NCBI GenBank assembly: GCA_025363535.1
Contig: JANYDP010000373.1
Location: 1 to 5,784, forward strand
DNA length: 5,784 nucleotides
Direction: 5' to 3'
DNA from: Verrucomicrobiota bacterium
GTDB lineage: Bacteria > Verrucomicrobiota > Verrucomicrobiia > Limisphaerales > CAIQOK01
Both the position numbers and the translations under genes were made by a program. This document shows, piece by piece, positions 1-5,784 of the stretch. The stretch's first letter is position 1, and every line of letters starts with the position of its first letter. The notes under the pieces are model-generated. The model worked only from the letters and a program-made list of their open reading frames with translations, had not been told where the DNA came from and did not search any database.

Positions 1-300
1 ATCAAGAAATACAATTCCGTCTCGATGGACGCCGCCGGCAAAATCACCTTCTTCGAGGAGAAGCCGAAGAATCCGACCAGCACCATGACCGGCATTGCGC
101 TCTACTATTATCCCCAGTCCACGATTCCGCTGATCCGCCAATACATCGCCGAAGGCAACAACCCCGACCAACCGGGTCGGCTCATCCAATGGCTTTATCC
201 GCGCACGCCGGTGTACACCTGGAAAGTTCCCGGCATCTGGTACGACATTGGTTCAAAGGAAACGCTGGAAGAAGCGAACAAGATTTTTGCGAAGAAATAA
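1..300 (+). CDS. Sugar-phosphate nucleotidyltransferase, C-terminal part (5' end outside window)
   Basis: The reading frame is open from base 1 to the TAA at 298-300, giving 99 residues; the start codon lies upstream of the window. The family joins a sugar 1-phosphate to a nucleoside triphosphate, making NDP-sugars for cell-surface polysaccharide in the cytoplasm. The fragment shows the late part of the catalytic fold: the FFEEKPKNP stretch (visible residues 18-26, typical 'F-x-EKP' of RmlA/GlmU/ManC-like enzymes), then TGIALYYYP, and near the end the VPGIWYDIGSKETLEEAN segment, where 'W-x-DIG-(S/T)-x-E' is characteristic of the family's C-terminus. No hexapeptide-repeat domain follows, so it is the short RmlA/GCD1-like type, not GlmU. 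Which sugar (glucose or mannose) and which nucleotide are used cannot be told from this part. It converges on the metal-ATPase operon and is probably unrelated to it. Family assignment is fairly sure; substrate is unknown. Confidence 0.85.
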   Translation: MKKYNSVSMDAAGKITFFEEKPKNPTSTMTGIALYYYPQSTIPLIRQYIAEGNNPDQPGRLIQWLYPRTPVYTWKVPGIWYDIGSKETLEEANKIFAKK

Positions 301-341
301 ATTTCAGCCAGTTGCTAACAGCAATTCCACAGGGTGAACAA

Positions 342-370
342 TAAAGCTACTAGAAAATCTAGCGGCTTTA
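342..370. terminator. Hairpin between convergent genes, possible bidirectional terminator
   Basis: Bases 342-354 pair with 358-370: outer arm TAAAGC with GCTTTA, then a T-G wobble (348/364) and an A/C mismatch (349/363), then CTAGA with TCTAG around an AAA loop. It lies 41 bp after the plus-strand stop and 31 bp past the minus-strand ATPase stop. The plus-strand side is followed by ACTTTTC and the minus-strand side by TTGTTC, so the U-tracts are short and imperfect. A second small palindrome, CTTTT-CAG-AAAAG, sits at 372-384. The position between two convergent stops supports a shared terminator; strength is uncertain. Confidence 0.55.
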
Positions 371-401
371 ACTTTTCAGAAAAGATCCTTCGCCAAAACT
401 T

Positions 402-2423
402 TTACGCCAGCTTCGGCGTCAGTTGGCGGGAAGCCTTGGGCTGCGCACCGCTGCCGGACTTCGGTTCCACCGATTCGGGATGAAAATGCTCCAGATCCTC
501 ACCCTTGCGCACGAGGCGCGCGCTGTTGAAAATCACGATGAACGTCCCGGCCACATGCAGCATCGAAGCCACAATCGGCCCGATCTGGCCCACCGCCGCG
601 AGTGTCAACCCGCCGATGATGAATAGCACACCCAGCAAGAAATTTTGGTTGATAACCGCCCGGGTGCTGCGCGAAAGCTTCACCAGGAACGGCAGCCGGC
701 GAAGATCATTGTTCATAAGCGCAATCGTCGCGCTGTGGATTGCCACCTCGCTGCCCGCCGCGCCCATCGCGATGCCGAGGTCGCCCGCCGCGAGCGCCGG
801 GGCGTCGTTTACGCCGTCGCCGATGACCGCGACCTTGTAGCCCTTGGCCTTCATGGCGCGGACAAATTCTACCTTGTTTTGCGGCAAACAATCGCCCTTC
901 GCTTCTTCGCAGCCAATCTCCGCCGCGACGCGCGTGGCTACCGGTTGACGGTCGCCGCTCACCATCGCAATGCGGCGGACGCCTGCTTCCTTCAACTCGA
1001 TCAAGGCGTCCTTCGCCTCGGCACGGGTCTGATCCTGCATACCGACCCAGCCGACGCATTGGCCGTTACGCGCGACGAAAATCAAGCTCCAGCCCTCGGC
1101 TTCGTTGAGGTCAACGGCCTTGGTGAAATCTTCCGCGACGCCGTTATCCTTAAGCCATTGCGCCCGGCCCACGAGAACGGTCTGGTTGTTGATGACCGCC
1201 CGGACGCCGCGACCAGCCGTCTCGGTAAAATCCTTCGGTTCCGCCAGCGGCACGCCCGCTTCGTCCGCGAGTTGGGCGAGGGCTTTGGCAGTGGGATGGT
1301 TGCTGTACTTTTCCGCCGAGGCCGCAAGCAGAAGCAGTTCGGCAGGCTTGGTCTCGCCAATCGGAGCCAAGCGGCTGACGGCGAGCTGGCCAGTGGTGAG
1401 CGTGCCGGTTTTGTCGAAGACGAAGGCGTTGATCTTCGCGGCCAGTTCGATGTCGGCGACGTTCTTGATCAAAATGCCCAGGCGCGCGGCGGCGGAAAGC
1501 GCTGCGACCATCGCGGTCGGTGTTGCGAGAATGAATGCGCACGGACAGGAGACGACGAAGACGGCGATAACGCGGTCCAGATCGCGGGTAAACGCCCAGA
1601 CGAGCGCGCCGATGACCAGCACGAGCGGCGTGTAGAAACCCATGTATTGATCCACGATTTTTTGGATCGGCAGCTTGGTCTGCTCGGCGGCCAGAATTAA
1701 TTCGCGCACGCGGCCCAAGGTGGTATCGGTGCCGGCCCGGCTGACTTTGATTTCAAGGACGCCCGTGAGATTTTGTGTGCCGGCGAAAACTTCGTCGCCG
1801 GGCTTTTTGTCGGCGGGCAAAGATTCGCCCGTGATGGTGGCCTGGTTGAAGGAGCCTTGACCGTTGATGATGATGCCGTCTGCCGCGACGTTGTCGCCGG
1901 GCCGGATGCGGATGATGTCGCCGATGGCCAGTTCGCTCGCGGCGACTTCTTCCTCGGTGCCTTCCTTCTTGATGCGGCGTGCCTTGGTGGGCGTGAGCTT
2001 GATGAGCGATTCAATGGAAGCGCGGGCACCTTCAGCCGTGCGGGTCTCGATGATTTCGCCGAGCAGCATGAAGAACGCGACAACGCCGGCAATTTTATAT
2101 TCACCAGAGGCAAAGGCCGCAAGCACGGCGATGGCGACGAGTTCGTTGATGCTGAGGCGGCCGATGCGCAAATCTTTGATGGCGATCAGGACGATGGGCG
2201 CACCGAGGATGATCGCGCCGATCATGGCGCTGGCATTGGAGATGGTCGCGCTTTGCTCAAACAGCCAATCCACGACGTAGGCGTTGATGACGAAAACAAT
2301 TCCGATAAGGGTCTGCTTCAGACGCACGGGCGCGTGCTCGTGGCCGCAGTCGGCACAGGAGCCGCCCTCGTGGTGATGGTGGCCGTGTTCTTCCTCGCGG
2401 CTTAAAAGTGACGTGACTTGCAT
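402..2423 (-). CDS. P1B-type heavy-metal-translocating ATPase with His/Cys-rich N-terminus
   Basis: A 673-residue ATP-driven pump of the inner membrane that, by family, exports a soft or transition metal ion from the cytoplasm. Visible motifs in order: a His-rich tail with seven His and a CADC pair (residues 13-30) in place of the usual HMA metal-binding domain; four hydrophobic segments in about residues 37-125; actuator PGDNVAADG (175-183) and TGES (198-201); membrane metal site SCPC (292-295); phosphorylation site DKTGT (D337-T341); SNHP with the P1B-specific His-Pro (H376-P377) and GRG (404-406) for nucleotide binding; MVSGD (487-491); GDGVNDAP hinge (535-542); two last helices at about 594-636. 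The final helix carries HVAGT (623-627) and FNSARL (632-637), and the usual Asp of Zn/Cd pumps is not there, so the metal cannot be assigned with confidence. The tail (641-673) is polar, with an HFH at 646-648. It is the last gene of the operon; its ATG lies 4 bp after the upstream stop, with no clear Shine-Dalgarno site, so translational coupling is likely. Confidence 0.93.
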   Translation of the reverse strand: MQVTSLLSREEEHGHHHHEGGSCADCGHEHAPVRLKQTLIGIVFVINAYVVDWLFEQSATISNASAMIGAIILGAPIVLIAIKDLRIGRLSINELVAIAVLAAFASGEYKIAGVVAFFMLLGEIIETRTAEGARASIESLIKLTPTKARRIKKEGTEEEVAASELAIGDIIRIRPGDNVAADGIIINGQGSFNQATITGESLPADKKPGDEVFAGTQNLTGVLEIKVSRAGTDTTLGRVRELILAAEQTKLPIQKIVDQYMGFYTPLVLVIGALVWAFTRDLDRVIAVFVVSCPCAFILATPTAMVAALSAAARLGILIKNVADIELAAKINAFVFDKTGTLTTGQLAVSRLAPIGETKPAELLLLAASAEKYSNHPTAKALAQLADEAGVPLAEPKDFTETAGRGVRAVINNQTVLVGRAQWLKDNGVAEDFTKAVDLNEAEGWSLIFVARNGQCVGWVGMQDQTRAEAKDALIELKEAGVRRIAMVSGDRQPVATRVAAEIGCEEAKGDCLPQNKVEFVRAMKAKGYKVAVIGDGVNDAPALAAGDLGIAMGAAGSEVAIHSATIALMNNDLRRLPFLVKLSRSTRAVINQNFLLGVLFIIGGLTLAAVGQIGPIVASMLHVAGTFIVIFNSARLVRKGEDLEHFHPESVEPKSGSGAQPKASRQLTPKLA

Positions 2424-2427
2424 AAAA

Positions 2428-2754
2428 TTAAAAAACTCGTTTGCCGAGAAATGGGAAATGGTTCAACCAGTTGTCCAACTTAGCGAAAATCCAGCCGAAG
2501 CAAAGACTCCAAATTGGAACCGTGGCTAACCACGCTAGCACCGTGATCCAAATCGGAATTAAAGAAAAAGCTTTCTCCAACCAATTCAATTGGTGATTAC
2601 CAAAGAAAATCCAAGATGGTGGCTGTATAAAAAAGAAAATAATCTTTTCCGGCGGCAACGAAAAACCGGCAAGCATTCTGAATCCCAAAAAAAGACTAAG
2701 AGCGAAATGTAGTATCGCCACAATTCTTCTTTTCTCTGTGAAAACCTTGTTCAT
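2428..2754 (-). CDS. Small membrane protein of unknown function (108 aa)
   Basis: I do not recognise this protein. It has a basic N-terminus (MNKVFTEKRR), followed by hydrophobic stretches at about residues 11-29, 36-51 and 64-91, so two to four membrane passes are likely. It is rich in Phe, Trp and Ile (nine Trp in the whole protein) and ends in a short basic tail (GKRVF). No Cys-x-x-Cys, His cluster or other metal-binding motif is visible; there is a single Cys (C85). The gene is visibly AT-richer than its neighbours (the 60-base row at 2581-2640 is about one third GC). It fits snugly between the HflK-like gene (7 bp gap upstream) and the ATPase (4 bp gap downstream), in the same direction, which argues that it is a real translated gene. 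It could be an accessory subunit of the pump or an unrelated inserted gene. Coding status is likely; function is unknown. Confidence 0.7.
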   Translation of the reverse strand: MNKVFTEKRRIVAILHFALSLFLGFRMLAGFSLPPEKIIFFFIQPPSWIFFGNHQLNWLEKAFSLIPIWITVLAWLATVPIWSLCFGWIFAKLDNWLNHFPFLGKRVF

Positions 2755-2761
2755 TCAGCGT

Positions 2762-3859
2762 TCACGGATTCGCCGCCGGTTTCGGCGTCACCGGTTCGCG
2801 GTTCAACAGTAGCCGCAGTTCGCGGGTTTTTCCATCGGCGCGCTCGGGCAGAAAGATTTTCTCCGACACGTTGGTCATCACCCGGCCCAGAGTTTCGTTC
2901 AGCTTGGCCTGCACGAACAAATCCGGGGTGGTGCGATACGTCGGTAGAATTTCAGTGAAGCGTTCGGCTTGGCTGGCCATTTCGTTGACGTGCCGCACGC
3001 GGTCGGATTCGGCCAGGTTGACGCGGGATTCCGCATCGGCGCTGGCCTTGCTGGTCACCTGGTTTTCGTAGCTGCGCGCTTCATTCAGAACCTTGCTGCG
3101 GTTTTGCCCGGCGGTGACCACGGCATCAAAGACCGGCTTCAACTGGCGCGGCGGAATGCTGCGCAAGTCCACGATGTCCTCGACCACCACGCCGACATCC
3201 TGGCGCTGGATCAAATCCGTCGCGCGCCGCCGCACGGCGTCGCGAAAGCCGGCGATGTCGCGGTTGAGAATGTCGTCCACCTTGAAATGCGCCGCCGTGT
3301 AGAGCAGTGCGTTGTCGAGCGCGTTCTGCACGACGTTGGAGGCGTTCACGAAACTGAACACGTAGCGCACCGGATCTTCGATGCGATACGACAAGGTGGC
3401 GCGGGTGTGGATGATGTTGCCGTCGGCGGTCAGCGCGTAGCCGTCCACAGCGGGATTCAGGGAACCCATCGGCGGCGGTTCGGTGCCGGCCAGTTCCTGT
3501 TCCGGCGTGGTGTAATACCAGCCCACGGTGGAAGTCGCTTTCTGAATTCCGGTGATGGAAATTTTTTCAACCTCATCAATCGGCGGCGGAAAACCGAAGT
3601 GCAGGCCCGGTCCGAGCAAGGCTTTTTCGCCGGTGCCGACGGGTTTGCCAAAACGCAGAATGATCGCGCGCTGATCCGGTTCCACCTTGAAAAAACCCGA
3701 GCCGAGAAACACCAGGAACAGAACCCACATCACCACTTTGACGATGGCAAAGCTGCTGCCCAACGCCTCGGACAGCGCCTGCGAACCAGCGTCCGTGGTT
3801 TCCACAACCGGGTGGTCGTGATCGTGGCCGTCGTGGGAATGGTGAGGGTGGTCGCTCAT
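2762..3859 (-). CDS. HflK-like SPFH/band 7 membrane protein with His-rich N-terminus
   Basis: A 365-residue member of the SPFH (stomatin/prohibitin/flotillin/HflK) family. In well-studied bacteria HflK pairs with HflC in a large membrane cage that surrounds and modulates the FtsH protease. Layout: a His/Asp-rich head with seven His in residues 4-16, one membrane helix at about 38-57, then the SPFH domain starting FFKVEPDQRAIILRFGKP (56-73) with PGLHFGFPPPIDEV (84-97), DGNIIHTRATLSYRIEDP (146-163) and the VEDIVDLRSIPPRQLKPVFDAV region (226-247). A charged helical region (about 250-300) and the HflK-like ILPTYRTTPDLFVQAKLNET stretch (304-323) follow. These match the HflK pattern better than HflC. 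By HflK topology the His-rich head would face the cytoplasm and the SPFH domain the periplasm. The ATG is 7 bp after the HflC-like stop, without a clear Shine-Dalgarno site. The His-rich head is not part of E. coli HflK and hints at metal binding. Family is sure; its partner (FtsH or the metal pump) is not known. Confidence 0.9.
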   Translation of the reverse strand: MSDHPHHSHDGHDHDHPVVETTDAGSQALSEALGSSFAIVKVVMWVLFLVFLGSGFFKVEPDQRAIILRFGKPVGTGEKALLGPGLHFGFPPPIDEVEKISITGIQKATSTVGWYYTTPEQELAGTEPPPMGSLNPAVDGYALTADGNIIHTRATLSYRIEDPVRYVFSFVNASNVVQNALDNALLYTAAHFKVDDILNRDIAGFRDAVRRRATDLIQRQDVGVVVEDIVDLRSIPPRQLKPVFDAVVTAGQNRSKVLNEARSYENQVTSKASADAESRVNLAESDRVRHVNEMASQAERFTEILPTYRTTPDLFVQAKLNETLGRVMTNVSEKIFLPERADGKTRELRLLLNREPVTPKPAANP

Positions 3860-3866
3860 GGCAAAC

Positions 3867-4772
3867 TTATCGGGCCATCAGGTTGGTCGAGAAGCCGCGA
3901 AACAAATCGAAGGGCGGCGTCTGCTGGTCAAAGATCAAAGTCGAACGGTCTTTCAACGAATCCTCCAGCGCGGTGAGACGGAACAGGAAGCTCGCGAGCT
4001 GCGGGTTTTGCTGGAACACCGCGAGAGATTTGGCGGCTTCGGCCTCGCCCTTGCCGCGAATTTCCAGCGCCTGCCCATCGGCGGCCGCCAGCACCTCGGC
4101 GGCCTTGCGGTCGGCGGCGGAACGGATTTTCTGCGCCTCGGCCTCGCCTTCGTTCTGCAATTTGCTGATGAGCACTGACCGTTCGGAAGTCATGCGTTCA
4201 AATACCGCCTGCGTGGTGGCATCGGGCAGGCCGAGTTTTTTGATGCCGAGGAACTCAATGTCCAGGCCGTAATTTTTGTCGCTGATCTGGCTTTGCACGG
4301 CGGCGAGGATTTCGCTTTCAATGGCCGTGAACTTCGCGCCCTCACCACTGGCGGAAATAAAATCCGACAACGGATGCTTGCCGACGATCGCGTTCTTGGA
4401 ACTGCCGAGCAGTCCCTTTAATTTTTTCTGCGCGTCGGACACCGAGCCGCCAGGGAAGCGCAGCATGAAGGCTTTCGGGTCGGTGATCCGCCAGCCGACA
4501 TAGACCGAGGTGAGCAGGTTGTTGTTGTCCGCCGTCAGGCCTTCGGTGAAATCATCCTCAAAATTCTGGACGCGCTTGTCGAAGTAATAAACTTTCTGCA
4601 CCGGCCACGGCCACTTGAAATACGCGCCGGCATTGGTGATTTCGCCCGTCGGCTTGCTGAACGTGGTCACGGCGGCGACCTGCGTGGTGCGGACTTGGAA
4701 GACAAACAGCAGCAGCACGAACAGGACGATCAGCGCGGCACCGATGATCAGGGTGAGGGAATTCTTTTTCAT
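3867..4772 (-). CDS. HflC-like SPFH/band 7 membrane protein
   Basis: A 301-residue SPFH protein with the HflC layout. A short N-terminus (MKKNS) leads into one membrane helix at about residues 7-26; then comes the SPFH domain, including AYFKWPWPVQKVYYFDKR (50-67), VYVGWRITDPKAF (90-102) and the LGIKKLGLPDATTQAVFERM segment (175-194). It continues with a long charged helix in which TSERS, NEGEAEAQKIRSAADRKA, LAAADGQALEIRGKGEAEAAK (195-248) closely follow the HflC pattern 'AER...EGE..A..IRA.AD...IRG.GDAEAAK'. The end (NPQLASFLFRLTALEDSL, 256-273) corresponds to the HflC 'DP.F..F.RSL.AYE' motif. By family it would alternate with an HflK protein in a membrane cage. It sits between two HflK-like genes (gaps 9 and 7 bp), so it may pair with either. 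The ATG is preceded by no clear Shine-Dalgarno site. HflC-type assignment is strong; the client protein is unknown. Confidence 0.9.
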   Translation of the reverse strand: MKKNSLTLIIGAALIVLFVLLLFVFQVRTTQVAAVTTFSKPTGEITNAGAYFKWPWPVQKVYYFDKRVQNFEDDFTEGLTADNNNLLTSVYVGWRITDPKAFMLRFPGGSVSDAQKKLKGLLGSSKNAIVGKHPLSDFISASGEGAKFTAIESEILAAVQSQISDKNYGLDIEFLGIKKLGLPDATTQAVFERMTSERSVLISKLQNEGEAEAQKIRSAADRKAAEVLAAADGQALEIRGKGEAEAAKSLAVFQQNPQLASFLFRLTALEDSLKDRSTLIFDQQTPPFDLFRGFSTNLMAR

Positions 4773-4781
4773 GTCGGTAAA

Positions 4782-5784
4782 TTATTTCTTGGCGGTCGGG
4801 TCCAGGTTTTCCAGGAGATCGGTCCGGATCTTGTCCTGCAAATCAAACTGGAAAACATCCTGGGTGTTAGTGGTCAGCAAAATATATTTGCGGGAAGTCG
4901 CGGTGGCGCTGGCAAACGTCCGCAGATAAGCGCGGGCCGTGAAGACCGACGGCGCGGCGGCATACGCGGGGATCTGGTTGGTGAACAGCGCCGCGCGTGC
5001 CCAGGCGGCGATTTGCTGGCGCTGACGGGCGGCTTCGGCGGTGTTGATTTTCTTGAACGCATCGGCACCCGCACCCGCGTTGGTGGCGATGGCGGCGGCT
5101 TGGGCGGCGAGGATTTTCGCCTGCTTGGATTGGATCGCGCCGACGACCTTTTCGTAATCCGGCGCAACCTTCACGGGCGGATGAATGTCCTGGAGGCCGA
5201 CGAAAATAATCTGCGCGCCGAGCTTCCGTTCATCGGCGGCGGCTTGAATCGCACGACGCAACGCCTCGGCCGCGTCGAGCCGGCCGCGTGACATCACGTC
5301 GTTCAAATCCACGCTGACGAAATAGCGGACGACTTCCCGGGTGGCGAGGTCTTGCAGGAGGTTCGAGGCATTGTCGTTGTTGTAGGCCCACGCGAGCAGG
5401 TCGTTGATTTGAAACTGCACCGGGATGCTCACCGTCAAGAGGCTGACGGGCGGCGTGCGTTTGGCGCTGGCATCATTGGTGGTTTGCAGTGAAGTCTGTT
5501 CGCGGTTGGCGACGAGGAAATTTTCCTCCTTCGTATGCGAGACCGTCCACAGCACGACGTTTTGATTTTCCGTCTTGGGATCCGGCGTGAAGCCGACGTT
5601 GAAGCTTTGAATCTGCTCGGTGTGGTAGCGATAGACTTCATCCACGGGCCACGGCCATTTCACATGCGCGCCGGGTTCGAGCAGGGTGCGGCCAGCGACA
5701 GGGCGGCCAAAGCGTTCGAGCAAGCCGCGTTCGCCCGGCTCGATGAACACAAACATGGTGGACACGAGCAGGACGGCGAACTGG
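4782..5784 (-). CDS. Divergent SPFH/HflK-like membrane protein, N-terminus outside window
   Basis: The frame runs from the window edge (first full codon at 5781-5783) to the TAA at 4782-4784, showing 333 residues. A possible GTG start at 5763-5765 is unlikely to be real: the codons before it (QFAVLL) join with VSTMFVF into one hydrophobic helix, so the true start and most of the membrane anchor are beyond the edge. The SPFH domain begins at IEPGERGLLERFGRP and includes HVKWPWPVDEVYRY, SLLTVSIPVQFQIND, and the LDAAEALRRAIQAAADERKL and IIFVGLQDIHPPVKV segments typical of the HflK/HflC fold. An Ala-rich, probably coiled-coil stretch (about visible residues 211-270) follows, then a C-terminal part lacking the clear HflK end motif. 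Compared with the other HflK-like protein here it has an extra polar loop around NREQTSLQTTNDAS. It is the first visible gene of the operon, 9 bp before the HflC-like gene. SPFH membership is confident; the HflK label is tentative. Confidence 0.85.
   Translation of the reverse strand, partial: QFAVLLVSTMFVFIEPGERGLLERFGRPVAGRTLLEPGAHVKWPWPVDEVYRYHTEQIQSFNVGFTPDPKTENQNVVLWTVSHTKEENFLVANREQTSLQTTNDASAKRTPPVSLLTVSIPVQFQINDLLAWAYNNDNASNLLQDLATREVVRYFVSVDLNDVMSRGRLDAAEALRRAIQAAADERKLGAQIIFVGLQDIHPPVKVAPDYEKVVGAIQSKQAKILAAQAAAIATNAGAGADAFKKINTAEAARQRQQIAAWARAALFTNQIPAYAAAPSVFTARAYLRTFASATATSRKYILLTTNTQDVFQFDLQDKIRTDLLENLDPTAKK

Noticed and set aside
372..384. Short palindrome CTTTT-CAG-AAAAG as an independent terminator or operator
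   Set aside because: The stem is only five mostly A-T pairs; it may add to the neighbouring hairpin but cannot be supported alone.
645..1700. Long plus-strand open frame of 351 codons opposite the ATPase
   Set aside because: It lies wholly antisense to a gene with every P-type ATPase motif; its translation is rich in Arg/Ala/Asp with no recognisable domain, as expected for a shadow frame in GC-rich DNA.
2334..2385. His-codon repeats (CAC/CAT) as a possible DNA repeat
   Set aside because: The repeat is explained by the His-rich protein head; codons are mixed and there is no unit that repeats at the DNA level.
402..2423. Naming the ATPase zntA, cadA or copA
   Set aside because: The helix 7 and 8 residues that define those types are not present, so a gene symbol would overstate the metal specificity.
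2969..3976. Long plus-strand open frame of 335 codons opposite the HflK-like gene
   Set aside because: It is antisense to a clear SPFH gene and crosses the junction with the HflC-like gene; the protein is Arg/Gly/Val/His-rich without family features.

Overview
The window carries the tail of one plus-strand gene and, convergent to it, a minus-strand run of five closely packed genes that fills positions 402 to 5784 and continues off the right edge. Junctions in the minus-strand run are only 9, 7, 7 and 4 bp, so it reads as one operon. The operon promoter and first codons are outside the window. The coding sequence is mostly GC-rich with one AT-richer gene. The combination of a sugar nucleotidyltransferase, divergent HflK/HflC-like proteins and no visible Shine-Dalgarno sites suggests a free-living Gram-negative, perhaps of the Verrucomicrobiota/Planctomycetota group. 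That placement is an impression from protein style, not proof.

Layout from left to right: (1) positions 1-300, plus strand, the C-terminal end of a sugar-phosphate nucleotidyltransferase; (2) 301-401, a short convergent intergenic region with a hairpin that could terminate both transcripts; (3) 402-2423, minus, a P1B-type heavy-metal ATPase with a His/Cys-rich N-terminus and an unusual last membrane helix; (4) 2428-2754, minus, a small AT-rich membrane protein that I do not recognise; (5) 2762-3859, minus, an HflK-like SPFH protein with a His/Asp-rich N-terminus; (6) 3867-4772, minus, an HflC-like SPFH protein; (7) 4782-5784, minus, a third, more divergent SPFH/HflK-like protein whose N-terminus is cut by the window edge.

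In transcription order the operon is SPFH(HflK-like) - HflC-like - HflK-like(His-rich) - small membrane protein - metal ATPase. HflK and HflC normally form a membrane-anchored cage around the FtsH protease. No ftsH and no metal-responsive regulator are visible here. Three SPFH scaffold proteins feeding into a metal pump, with His-rich cytoplasmic tails predicted on both the pump and one scaffold protein, suggest a membrane-microdomain metal-efflux system. The gene order and motifs are seen directly; the joint function is inferred.

No tRNA, rRNA, CRISPR array, insertion sequence or long repeat was found.
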